DNA of 64,000 bases, from positions 39,274,751 through 39,338,750 of the forward strand of contig CM075942.1 in the NCBI GenBank assembly GCA_038030265.1, written 5' to 3'. Position 1 is the first letter of the stretch; each line of letters starts with the position of its first letter. Positions 43,651 through 54,602 of the stretch are shown here, piece after piece. Position numbers and translations under genes: made by a program. The notes below the pieces were generated by a model, which ran no database searches, had not been told where the DNA came from, and worked only from the letters and a program-made list of their open reading frames with translations. This stretch comes from Corythucha ciliata (Eukaryota; Arthropoda; Insecta; Hemiptera; Tingidae).

Positions 43651-46600
43651 TCCTAAGAACATCGCTCGTGAATCTCAAGCAGCTATTCTGAAACTCAATA
43701 GTCGTGAACATTGGCCAAAACCAACGAAAAAGCAAAACGGTTCCATTTTCTGCCACTTTGAGAGGTGGTGATAGCCCCTAGTGACTGGAATTGTGAAGCA
43801 TCCTCCAGCCAGCCACAGCTAACCAGAATCTAATTTAGATTGAGAGAAATCTCGCACTTTAGTTATTAGGTAATGCTTTTATACATATTCGTGACATTTT
43901 GTATAATGTTAAGGTTAACTCGTTCCAGGCTCTCCTAAGTTTCGAGGGGGAACCCGATTAGAAATAAATAAACACAGAGATACGCGTGTCAATATTATAC
44001 GTTAGTACAACAAACTGACCGGAAAACAACCCTGTAAAAAAGGAAGGTATAAAAATGAAAAAGTGAAATGAGGCGAGAGCGAATAACTGTTAGTTATGGT
44101 ACCTTAGGGAGCAAACGTGCCTTCCTTCAAGTCAGGCTAAAACACACCTACCCAATATTGAAAAACTTTTCACGAACTCCTGCCGTCCAAGCTGGAAGGC
44201 CCCAGGGGAAGTTGTGGCTTGTGATGGTAAAGAGTGAGGAGGAGACTAAAATAGAGCAGGAAACTGAGTTTCCAACCAATGGAAACGTTTAATATTTGGA
44301 ATGGTACAGTGGAAATGACGTGATGGGTGGAATAGGTAGCACGTGGTGGTGTGAGGGACTAACCATGTTGTTGCTAATTGAAGTGCCGATCTTGCTTCCC
44401 GGAGGGATAATAGATCCCCTTTTCTACCCCTCACCAAGCCTATATATGTAAATGTTATTACTGGAATACACAACTAGTGCCGCAGCTATGACAAGCAATG
44501 TTTGGCTTACGACACGCGGCTTCCTCCAAATTTTGACCGGCCCTCATGAAGACATCTTCAGTTCAGCTAAAAATGATATTCAAACTAACTGTTAAAGCCC
44601 GGTATTCAAACACAAGGGCTAATACGGAATGGATTTAAAATAAGTAGGTATGTTGAATGGCATGCCCGGCGAAAAGGACATGCTATGTGAAAGAAGAAAC
44701 GTATGTTGTACGTCAGGAAGCCGTTGCAAAATTCAACAACTCAGTCCTAATAGAGACATTTATAAGCAATGGCCAACTGAGAGGGTTTGGGAGGTTTTAG
44801 AGGCCGACGAAAAGAGGCTGAATTAAACATTTTACCTGATGACAGCCATCATTAGCCCATAGAGCCGTGCGAGGGAGAGAAGAGGACTACTTGATTCAGA
44901 GAGGGAGCTGTTGAGAGCCTTTCCATTTCAAGTGACGTACGATTTGAAAGGGGATGCCTGGTTTGCGTGTGAAGAGACTACAAACCCCTCCTTACAATCT
45001 GGTGGTTCCTCTTTCGCTTCTTGGGCACACTGAGGATATGTAGACAGCCATTTACATCGTGAACTTCCAAAACCTCCAGAAGTATCTTTTGAATTACAAC
45101 TTCCATACTACCTGAAACTTTGGTATACTCAATCGAGAAATTATTGTTTTACTTCGACGATGAAAATCTATCCAAATCAACCATTCATTCAGCTCTCATT
45201 GCGTTGGTCGTTTCGATTCCTTCCATTTTAATAGGTAGCTAATGATTAAACTCAACGAAACAGTAAAGTATTGTAAAACTGGACCCTGGCAGAATGAAAA
45301 GGAATGAATGAGAGACATTGCACTACTATCCGTCCGTTTCGGTGGCTTTTAATCACTTTCAAATCAGTCCTCGTTCAACGTCGTAGTTCAAAGAGCCCAT
45401 TTAGAAGATACATATTGGTTTATTATTCATTCTGATTAATACATCTATGGAATCGGTACACCCCCGCCCACAAACTTTTTCCTCTCACACTTTTCGGTCT
45501 CTCGGGACTTTTTCGTCACTTCTTTGTTCTTTAGCTAGTATTTCTCATGCAAGATGGTCAAAACTTAAAATTTGAAAATTTTACCATAAGTGACTAATTT
45601 TACTTTCATGTTGTCCTAGGGATTGCAATGGATGGAATGGTGTTAAGGGTGGTGGTATGGTGTTTTTGAATGTGCGTACCTTGGGATCAATTATACCTAC
45701 TTACAGAACTACGCTTGGGCTCAGAATTAAGCAAATTTTGTCAACTCTAAAAAGTATGATAGTGGTTTTTTTTGCTAAATGCTCTTTTCCCCAAAAATGC
45801 AATTTTAAGTTTTTACCTTCTCGCATGAGAAAATACCGTCTAAAGAAGTGATCGCTGCAAATTTGGATTTACACTAGTGGTACCTATCCTAATAACGTAC
45901 TAAGTATTCAGATTTACCGGATTTTTTGCGACCTTCGATGTTCAAAGTGACTGGCCTTCAAGCCAAGGTGGTGAAATCCACGCTACAGTTTACTCAAATT
46001 CCTCACCAGATAACAGCTTCTACCTTGAGAAAACGTCGATGGGTACGGGTTACGGGAATCGATACGCTTGGCCACGTTCATGTTTCAGAAGAGGAGAATT
46101 CGTGAATATGTCGTCGGGCTATTAATTTTTCCAGGAATTGGGTCGTTCAGAGGGAAAAGGAGCCATGGTGAGAAGTAAATATACATTCCCCCCTCCCCGT
46201 GTATTAACTGGTTCAGATGCGCTGATGGACCATTAAAATTGAAATTTAGACGGCATTTTTAAACCGGATGCTATTTTGATTTTGTTTGTTAAAATTCCTC
46301 TCATATTTTATAACAGAAAACCAGAGGGTTTTGAAATCATTGGGAGAAAAGCTGTAAAGGGCAAAAAGCTGGAAAGCGCCTTCGGAAGGAATTTCAGAGG
46401 GGTGGCAGGCTTTCAACCATGAAACATCACGAAGGATAAATTATTTCCAGTGTCGTCCCCAAAAAGTAGCTCTTTTGATGCTCACCTATCTCGGAGAGTC
46501 CAGCTCGAGTCACCCTTTCTTTCTCTCCATTGCTTCGAAAACCCTTTTAAAAGGAAAGGAAGTTTGCGAGCTAAGGCGAGTGAAGGTATAGTACATAGGA

Positions 46601-47955
46601 AAAAGGATAAAATAAAAACTTACAAAGAACTCCTAACCAACCACAAATTATTTCCCACCTTAAGAAAAACGCGAAAGATTTTTCACTGGAAAAACTTTGA
46701 TTAAAGTGGTTTAGATATTAATCTGAAACGACAGCAGTAATTAAGCCTGCACCGTTTTTCAGAATATGTTCCTATTTCAAAACGGTTAAAACAACTAAGC
46801 TCTCGCTTTGATTAGAAAGCCAGAAAGATCGGGTGAGGGTATTTGCACTAGAGAATGATTTAGCATACAGGGTGCGGTGAAACTAGGAAGGGTAAGGTAT
46901 GCCATGCTTTAGGAGAGGGATCCGAACGCGCCCAGTAATTTCAGGCATTCTGCACGACCAGAAAGCTCGACATCAATTACACAACGGTCGGTGCTATGGA
47001 GTTTGCACCGTTGCTCGGTCGAATCAACCTCCTCAGACGAACAAAGGGGTTATTGTTTGTGTCTTCTCTCTGTCATTCCGCTCTTTTGAGCCCTCGTGTT
47101 TCCACGCCGTTATGTTGAGCGTATGACAGTAAGGGGCCGAGAGAAAACAGTTTCACACGCGCAGCGATGCTCATACCCGGAGATTTTATAATTCAATTCT
47201 GGGTCATTTCGGTGAATTAGCGTCTGGCAGTCATGGTATCTAGCCTTATGAGCCATAGTGTTGAAACTGAGGGTTGAGAAATTTCAATGTTCATGCGGCA
47301 TTCCCTTTTATTTTTATCCATTTCTTCTCACATCATAATCGTTGAGTAGAATGTTTCAGTGTTGTTTTTTTTTTCATTGACAATGAATAAGCTAATATTA
47401 TGACATTCCAAACATAGTAAGTTTTTGTTCACAGGACTTGAACAATCACGGCGTTTTATCCCCTACGGTACTACAAAAGATAAACCCCTGCGAGTCTTTA
47501 TTTGTTATTTCACCTTATAAATGAGCTTTATGTCATGAAATTGGCTAGCCAGACAGCGGGTGAAACACCACACTCAAACACTACGTGAACTGCATTTACA
47601 GTTCGTTATATGATTCCTCCCAGTAAACCCTCCAAACCCTTATCCATAACTTCTTTGCCACTACTCTACTATACAAGATCAAGAATAAGGCGATATTGAA
47701 TTAGTGAAATGAAGCGAGGTGAATCGGAACGAAAGGCAGCAAGAACTCCTTTCTTTCTCACATCAATACTGCAAGTCAACTTAACTTTTCAAGTTTTTAC
47801 ATATATACCGTGCGTGGGACCGTAAGTGAACCGTAGTTGAGACCGTTGACCGAATCCAAAACAGCAAAAAAAATTTCATATTTGAACTTGAAATTTGATG
47901 ATTTCTTTTTTCAAATGTTATCCTCTATTACAACCATTTCCCCTGATTTCAGTAA
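43651..47955. other. No gene recognised
   Basis: Mixed AT-rich sequence with no supported exon, RNA or repeat. Frames at 45657-45851, 46450-46704 and 46899-47126 show no family motif. Confidence 0.35.
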
Positions 47956-47956
47956 A

Positions 47957-47981
47957 AAAAAAAAAAAAAAAAAAAAATGAC
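47957..47981 (+). repeat. Poly(A) tract
   Basis: About 24 A in a row. The following 300 bases (48000-48290) resemble the 30-base repeat family loosely, but the period could not be fixed. Confidence 0.8.
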
Positions 47982-48534
47982 TTGAATGACCTTGCCGCTT
48001 TTTGAGCCGTATTTGGATATGCTAGTGTAATCTGATGAAGTTTACCGATTTTAATGCAATGGTAACTCCCTATGACCCACCCATGGATTTTAAAAATACT
48101 TCTAACGCCAATGCTTGCCGGGTATTAGGTCAATTTGAACCATTCACCCTTAATTTGAACCTATTCGTTCCTCATAACACCGTTTGGAGGGTACTGAGGG
48201 AAAATTCACTTTACCCAATGCGCGTACAGAATACTCACGGCTTAAAACACTGGCGGGATCGTCCATTTTAGCCATTTGAACTAAATTCCTCGGGCAGTAT
48301 GTTATCACGGAGTACGTTTCCTCACTGATAAAACAATGTTTTAAACAAATCGCATAAAAACGCAATTTAGTACAAAAGTATCGACCCACAGTGCACCAAC
48401 GCGAACTATTTGAATCATCACTGACAGGCTATCGTTGATGCACTGTGATAAATTAATATCGTTTGCTTACGTTTTCTTTTTCGCAATAACTAGGTAGTCG
48501 TTAAAAAGGAATAGTGCCAGTTTATAGCAAATCA

Positions 48535-48895
48535 AATAATAAATTATAAATAACTATTAATAGGTAGGCTTCTAGATTCTACATTCTGCGATGACGTCCT
48601 GCGTACGTTTTCCTTTTTAGGTGACGTGCACTGGGGAGAGTCGGAGGCTCCTCAATTATTTGGCGTACCAGGGGGTTACTATGGTTAACCATACTAGATA
48701 ACCTATACTACCAGGTGAGCTCACGGCCGTATTGGGGTAGATGAAATTATCATAAATTCAATAAAGCCTCGTGGGACACAGTCGGACACTCCATAGTACT
48801 TCCAACTCCATGCACCCCTCCTACCCACTAAATATCAATTTTATCGACCCCAAAATGCCGGATGGGCTCACTCGGTTGTATAGTTACCTTAATAT
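48535..48895 (-). mobile_element. Antisense copy of the Jockey-type element's 3' end
   Basis: It matches 33340-33412 plus 33950-34235 in reverse, without the 530-base TIR element. Shared words include GGTAACTATACAACCGAGTG, the CATTTTGGG stretch, GGAGTTGGAAGTACTATGGA and GGACGTCA. It is a truncated 3' copy and serves as an empty-site reference. Confidence 0.78.
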
Positions 48896-49395
48896 CACAC
48901 GGGCACGGGTAAACTAATCATTTGCGCCAGAAATTAATCACAAATCAGAGAGCTTGTTCTATAACTTTAACAACAGTAGTTAACGACAGTAAGTCATATG
49001 CTTTCATTAATTAAATCGACGAAATTAAATGAAATCAGGTGATTGACTGTTGGTATCAACTGTTGCTAATTTTATAGAACAGGGGCCCTGGTCCGTTTCA
49101 TTGTTTCACGAGTGCTACACTTTTGAAGAAAATCATCTGGTTTCATTCAATTTTTCAGAATAAGTCAATAAAATCACATGGTTTTCTGCACTAGCAAAAC
49201 AATGGAACGAACCAATTATTTGGCCTCGGTAAAATTATTAGTGAGTTTTAGCACCCTCCTGTTAAATCCCCCGGAAACTTTTTTTTTTTTCAAATATCAA
49301 CCAATCAGACGTTTCGTAACCAAGAAACGAGTGATTTATCGTTTGCGTTAGCATTCGCCGTGGCGTTGCTAAAAGTTGCTATCATTTCGTCACAT
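48896..49395. other. No gene recognised
   Basis: Unique-looking sequence between the LINE fragment and a MITE. Nothing supported. Confidence 0.4.
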
Positions 49396-49397
49396 TG

Positions 49398-49505
49398 GAG
49401 ATATTTTGCAAACGGCTCCGCTAATGATAACGTTAACGCTATTCGAATTTCAACCAACACAAAAATTAACTTAAGCGTTTTCGGGACTGGTAGCAAAATC
49501 TCTCT
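49398..49505. mobile_element. Diverged relative of the 38467 MITE
   Basis: The left part reads GAGATATTTTGCAAAC then GCTCCGCTAATGATAACGTT. The right part reads TAGCAAAATCTCTCT. The same terminal words frame the MITE at 38467-38604. Confidence 0.5.
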
Positions 49506-49970
49506 AATAAGAACGAATAATTTCGATTCAAAGGTCGACGACATGAAACGCACTTGATTATGCACTGCAACAAAAGCCTGTTATTTGGTTGAGAACTGTC
49601 ATATTCTTGCCGTTGAAACTGGCTATTTGGCCTCTAAAACCGTTCAATTAAGCCAATTGGCCATGGAACTTGAAAATGTCCTCCTATATATACGCTTGGA
49701 GCAATTATATCACCGGTGAATCTGGTTTTTCGGATCAGAAATTATAGTTTTTCCGCTGAAACCGCATAACGCGATGCTCGGTTCCGAAACTATAGGAATT
49801 CACCAAATCTTTCGTTAAAAATGAGTGAGTTGTCCAATTAAAAAAAAAATTGATTAGACCCCCCCCCCCCATATTTACTCATATTCATGAAAACCTTTAA
49901 AACCCCGAATTCTAGAGCTTTCGCGATTTTCAAAACCAATTGTCGGGGTTTTTGATTTTAATTAAATCAG

Positions 49971-51013
49971 GGTTGAGAGCCGGAGGCGGGGATCGTAGTG
50001 CAGTAGCACCTCGGCTCCGGGCGAGGGGCGGTCCATCGGCTCCATCCTCGGCTCAATTGCCGGGCTGATGAGACCAGGAATGAGTATCCCTGGTGGCTGA
50101 AGGTCTGAGGTCGAAACGGAGACTGGACCGCACCTTGGGTGCAATCTTCTTGAAGTATGGTGGGTGCATAGCCCCCCCTCCCCACCTACGCCCAACTGTT
50201 CTAATTTGAACGCTGGTCACGGCGCCTATAGCCGCTACATCGCCAGTACCCATTTCGCCCTCACGGTTCTCATCGGTTCTGGTGAGCCGGGTCCTCCCCG
50301 TTTTGGTCTTGCCAGAACGGGTTGAGAGCCGGTGGCAGGGATCGTAGTGCAGTAGCACCTCCGATCCTGTCGAGGGGCGGTCCATCGGCTCCGTACTCGG
50401 CTCAATTGCCGGGCTGATGAGACCAGGACCAAGGTAGCTGGAGGTCTGAGGTCGAAACGGAGACTGGACCGCACCTTGGGTGTAATCTTTGCATCTAGGA
50501 TCAGAAATTATGCACGACCTTGATGCGACGCTCATTGCCATCGTGTGAATAGAAAGAAAGAAAGAATTAATTAAGTTATTCAACCCTGTAACGCAATTTA
50601 AATTACCTTTGTATCACTTATAATGGGCCTGTCTCACCCAAAAAATAATGGGTTGTCTTAGGCCAGGAAGCTAGCAAAGAGGATGCCTAGCTAAGTAGCT
50701 GAACAAGACAACCGCTGCCTCCTTTCACTTTCAACACTTCTTGGCTCCAATGAAGTATGTGGTGGAGGGTACGGCACAGTCGTAAGATACTCGAGAGGAC
50801 AATGGAAGGCTAACGAATGCCTCGGGGACACTGTAATGAGCACTCCGTTAATCATGAGGGGTACCCTTCTTCCACTTTTGAATGAGGCAAAGTTGTGGAG
50901 TTCAGTTGATGGGTGGAGGATGACTGCTAAGGATCTATTTCTATCTTGCTGAAGGACTTTTCTTGTTTCAAGCATTTTCATTTTAAGTTCAGTTACCCTC
51001 CCAATTACGGCTG

Positions 51014-51060
<47 letters not shown>
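49971..51060 (+). mobile_element. Candidate poly(A)-tailed retroposon with duplicated GC-rich modules
   Basis: Two direct modules (49971-50150 and 50318-50490) share GTAGTGCAGTAGCACCTC, GAGGGGCGGTCCATCGGCTC, CTCAATTGCCGGGCTGATGA and GGTCGAAACGGAGACTGGAC. After about 500 bases of unrecognised sequence comes a run of about 47 A (51014-51060). The modules are far more GC-rich than their surroundings. The minus strand also reads as a repeated peptide (EPMDRPS...GSEVLLHYDP). Tail plus modules suggest a plus-strand retroposon, but no known protein was recognised. Confidence 0.5.
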
Positions 51061-51061
<1 letters not shown>

Positions 51062-51062
<1 letters not shown>

Positions 51063-52754
51063 ATTCTTCTCGAACCAACTGTTTCGTAGTAGTACAACAC
51101 GAAAAACTTTGTTCAGAGCTCAATACAATCTCCTGGTATGCTGTTAATAAGCTTTTCCCTTATTTAATATCAGCGAAGAAGGGAGACTTTTCTGGGACAA
51201 GAGAGAACAAATTACAAGGAAGCCTTCCTGACGATACACTCCCACCCTCCTCCATGTTAACGCTTGAAATGGTTTACAAGGAAGATCATGAAGACTCTGC
51301 AAGGGGAAAAGGACCTCAACATTGAGGTTTAATTTTCTTCCCAAGCCCATATGTCTGGAATTAGCAGAGTTGCACTCCACGCAGCCCTCAAAACGTTAAA
51401 ACGCCCCCTTTCCACCCATCGACCATTTCTCCTTCACAAATCCCCACTACAAGTTTAACAGACGCTCTTTTTAGTGAAGAGGAGGGGACTCTAGGCAATA
51501 ATTTAATTGCTCTGACTCGCCCCTCGAGTAATAGGAGTGCCAGGTGCATTCTACTATTAACATTCGCAAAGCCGATGCAGCCAATTTCAGAGTAGATTGC
51601 ATATTAGTTGCTATGGATTGATGCAGTCGTGCTGTCTAATTAAATGAAGACTAGGCTGCATTATAAATGCCAATTCCGCTACACTCTTTGAGTTAGTAAC
51701 TATAGAACGTATTCAAAGAAAGAATTGGCTAGAATCGCACGCTATTTATTATTAGAGCACGATTTTTAAGGCCTAATCCAATAAAAAAAAAGACATCAAA
51801 GTGTATAATAACTTAAGGTCTCTATGGAAAAAGGGATTTAGCCCTCCATGATGAAATCTCTTTGTAGTCCAATTCAACTTCATCTCAATACTTCTCTCCC
51901 TCTCCTGTGCTATTCAGAAGAAAGCATTCAAAATGAGAGGAGGGGATCTGAAATTGGAAAGAAAAAGAAAAAGAAACTCGTGTAGAAGAGGGTCCAGAAA
52001 AGATTTGACAAGAGAAATGACTAGAAATATAAAAGAGAGAAACGTATTCTCTTTTTACAAAGAATAGGGTAATTGAAAAATGAAATCAGGACGATAGAAC
52101 GGAAACATACTCACAAAAAATACTGCGTGGCAGAAAATATAATTTTACACCAAGGAGCCACCCGACTATAACCCGCATTACGCTGTGCGTTGTGCGGGAA
52201 ACAGCCTATTCTTTTCACGCAGTTTCATTTACATTTTGTCTTAGGAATAAACATAAATAAAATAGGTTTAATAAATAAATAAATAACACACCATCGTCGA
52301 AAGGATAAGAAAAACTGGTCGGGGAGCGAATATTTCGAAGGGTACAGATCGCCTGAAAAGCTAGAAAATGGAAGAAGAAAAAATTATGAACACAAGGTTA
52401 TCTTCTGTGTTTATAAAAGCGAGAAAGGAGTGCGTCACGTAGCCGCATTTTTGACGAAAATCCCAGAGTTCCTTCACTTCGATCTTTTACTCCTCGGTAG
52501 GGACCAGGAAAGTTTATTCTCTCGTTGAGGTCTCTTACGCCTCGTGCGGCTTTCAAGTAGGACAACCGGAACTGACGAGAAATTGCGAAAACATATGAAA
52601 TGAGCCGTGAGATGTGTAGGACGAACAAGCTCAAGCCTTTGCTTGTCTTTATTTTTCAAGTTTAGAACCCCAGTGAGAGGATTTTCTCCCTTCTACTCAA
52701 TTGAACACTTGAAAACCCTTGGCTCTACAGAATAAAAATCTCAAAGTAACATAC
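51062..52754. other. Probable intron downstream of the discoidin exon
   Basis: No recognised feature. If the minus-strand gene call at 52755-52860 is right, this is intron sequence immediately 3' of that exon. The next discoidin exon was looked for here by eye and not found. Confidence 0.4.
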
Positions 52755-52860
52755 CTAGCATTTTGCGGCCCGACAGATTTGATCTCGTAGGAGGAACTCG
52801 CAGAAATGGCCGCATCCGGTATTTTTCCAGTCTCCATTCCAAGAGGTGCCATGCATTCTC
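52755..52860 (-). CDS. Internal exon: start of a discoidin (F5/8 type C) domain, Ddr-like
   Basis: On the minus strand a polypyrimidine tract and AG (52861-52862) precede 106 open bases, followed by GTATGT as donor (52754 down). The exon carries two bases of a split codon, 34 codons and two bases of the next. It reads ECMAPLGMETGKIPD then AAISASSSYEIKSVGPQNA. The pattern C-x3-LGM-x2-G-x-IPD-x2-I-x-ASS is the start of discoidin domains. The IPD and ASS spacing is closest to discoidin domain receptors, collagen-binding receptor tyrosine kinases with this domain just after the signal peptide. The remainder (GAWCP block, kinase) would lie downstream, left of here. Other discoidin proteins (neurexin IV-like, hemocytin-like) are less likely. 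No symbol is given because only one exon is seen. Confidence 0.82.
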
Positions 52861-52862
52861 CT

Positions 52863-53740
52863 AAAAAAAGGTAACGAACGAGTATTTAAAAAGTTTATCT
52901 CGCATAAATGTAATCTTACTCACGATAATTAATTAATTTAACTAGTCATTTAATCTTTTTACTAAATAATCTCATCGAAAAGTAAACGACCACCTGCCCC
53001 ATTTCCCTGAAGTATGAGCATTAACGCCCTCCTCCTCTATCACAAGCAGTATGAAAGAGGGGCCCGGATTTTAACACGGTTAATTGAGCTTACACGCCCA
53101 TGGAAGAAAGATACTAAGAAGGTATTGCAAAGAAAACCTTAAATTAATTTATTGCGATTCGTTTAGTTTAATCCTCGAAGGGGCGATAGTGTGGGAAAGG
53201 GTGGGTAAAGGAAAAAAAGAAAGGAGAAAAGTACGAAATAGAAGGTTTAGTAGCCTGTAACAAAGCACCTTTGCTAACTTCGAACAGAGTAAGAGTGAGT
53301 TGGTCTGAGGGAGGGTGATAGTATAGCTATAGCTCTACTCCTCTTACCATTGGTCCTAAGCCGAGGAGTCCCTCAAACCTTTTCTTTTTATTATTCTTTG
53401 GAACAATCTTTGACAGTCCCTCCTGCTCCACCGCCATCATCGTGTTCAACAAACTTGATTGAGATTTACGAGAAAAATACATTAATGAAAAAACTTGCTT
53501 ATTGGTATCAAAAGTTAGCCAACGAGTTTTAACTGTGGAAAGGGTTGTCGTAATGAAGCCTCAGGTCACTAGGGCGAGAATCGCGAGCAAAGAATGAATT
53601 CAAACTTTGGGCGCCGTTGATCACTGCAAGGGGAATGATTGATTTTACATTAAACCGCTATGCTAGTCCGGTTATGGAATGATGGACGATGGTATTGATA
53701 CTTTCACAGTAAATCCCGCAGTAATAGTATATTACGATCC
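52863..53740. other. Probable intron upstream of the discoidin exon
   Basis: AT-rich with an AATTAATTAATTTA stretch near 52928. No other exon was recognised. Confidence 0.4.
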
Positions 53741-53742
53741 AA

Positions 53743-53843
53743 GGGCGGTATGATGCTCATTACGGTCGAGGGCGACGAGAAGTGCCCGAGGTGAAGCCGA
53801 GGGCAGTTGCCGCCCGAGATCGTAATGAGGAATACCGCCCGAG
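53743..53843. repeat. Inverted repeat GGGCGGTAT...ATACCGCCC
   Basis: Imperfect 34-base arms: GGGCGGTATGATGCTCATTA on the left and the inverse of TAATGAGGAATACCGCCC on the right. Between them lie several GAGGGC/GCCCGA words. A related inverted pair (TTTTTTGTACAGCCG at about 53867 and CGGCTGTACGAAAAAA at about 54351) suggests a larger decayed element. Confidence 0.55.
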
Positions 53844-53910
53844 TGTTGTACGCTATTTTTTGTACAGCCGAAGTCCATAATTATTACAATAATAATCATG
53901 AAACCCAGCC

Positions 53911-54052
53911 TTTAAAGCCCTGTTCAGAAGCTTTGTGTTATGCATCTGTGGAGTCTACTAAGCAAAGAAAAAGTAATTCCTTCGAAAAATTAAGCATTTT
54001 GATAGGTTGCACGGACTCCACAGACGCATATCATATGGTTTCCTTAATAAAC
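53911..54052. mobile_element. Hairpin MITE, copy 1
   Basis: CTGTTCAGAAGCTTTGTGTT then ATCTGTGGAGTC on the left pairs with GACTCCACAGACGCATATCA on the right. The loop holds TCGAAAAATTAAGCATTTTG. It matches 54460-54602. Confidence 0.6.
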
Positions 54053-54459
54053 TGAAGTGAACACACACTTTAGCCAGCGAATGGAAGGATGACGTTAAAG
54101 AGACGTTAAAGACATTAAAGAGAGAACTTTAATCGCCTCTCAGCGTAATTTGCAGTGCTTATTTTTGTGTTTTTCTAGCTAATGTGCAATTTGAAAACAA
54201 AATTAGGAAAAACTATTCAAAAGAAAACAACAAAAGACCTAAAAGAAGACGTAGTGGGCTGATATTTTTCTTTACGCCCGGCGGACGGAATGAACCCCAT
54301 GTCGCCCGCTCAAAACTCTCCCAGCGGTCGAATTTCGAGTCTTTACGCCCGGCTGTACGAAAAAAGGTTTTCCCGATTCCTTTTTCCCCAAATAAAGAAC
54401 AGTTTGACAAATTGAAACGTTTAGGAGTTGTAGGCATATATGCCTAGTTATAACAAGAT

Positions 54460-54602
54460 TTAGACCCTATTCAAAAGCTCTGTGCTATACGTCTGTGGAG
54501 TCTATGCAACCAAAAAAATGAATTCTTTCGAATAATGAAGCATTTTGATAGGTTGCGTAGACTACAGAGACGCTTAGCATATGGCTTGTGAACGGGGCCT
54601 AA
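54460..54602. mobile_element. Hairpin MITE, copy 2
   Basis: Ends are TTAGACCCTATTCAAAAGCT and, inverted, TTAGGCCCCGTTCACAAGCC. The arms continue through CGTCTGTGGAGTCTATGCAA. It has the same loop and orientation as the copy 400 bases to the left. Confidence 0.7.

Noticed and set aside
50053..50583. Real minus-strand protein with EPMDRPS repeats
   Set aside because: The repeat comes from the duplicated DNA module, and the polarity given by the A tail is plus strand. There is no start context or known domain.
51062..52754. Next exon of the discoidin domain (GAWCP block) downstream
   Set aside because: Visual search of the minus strand found no segment with this block and splice sites; it probably lies left of the window or in sequence I could not resolve.
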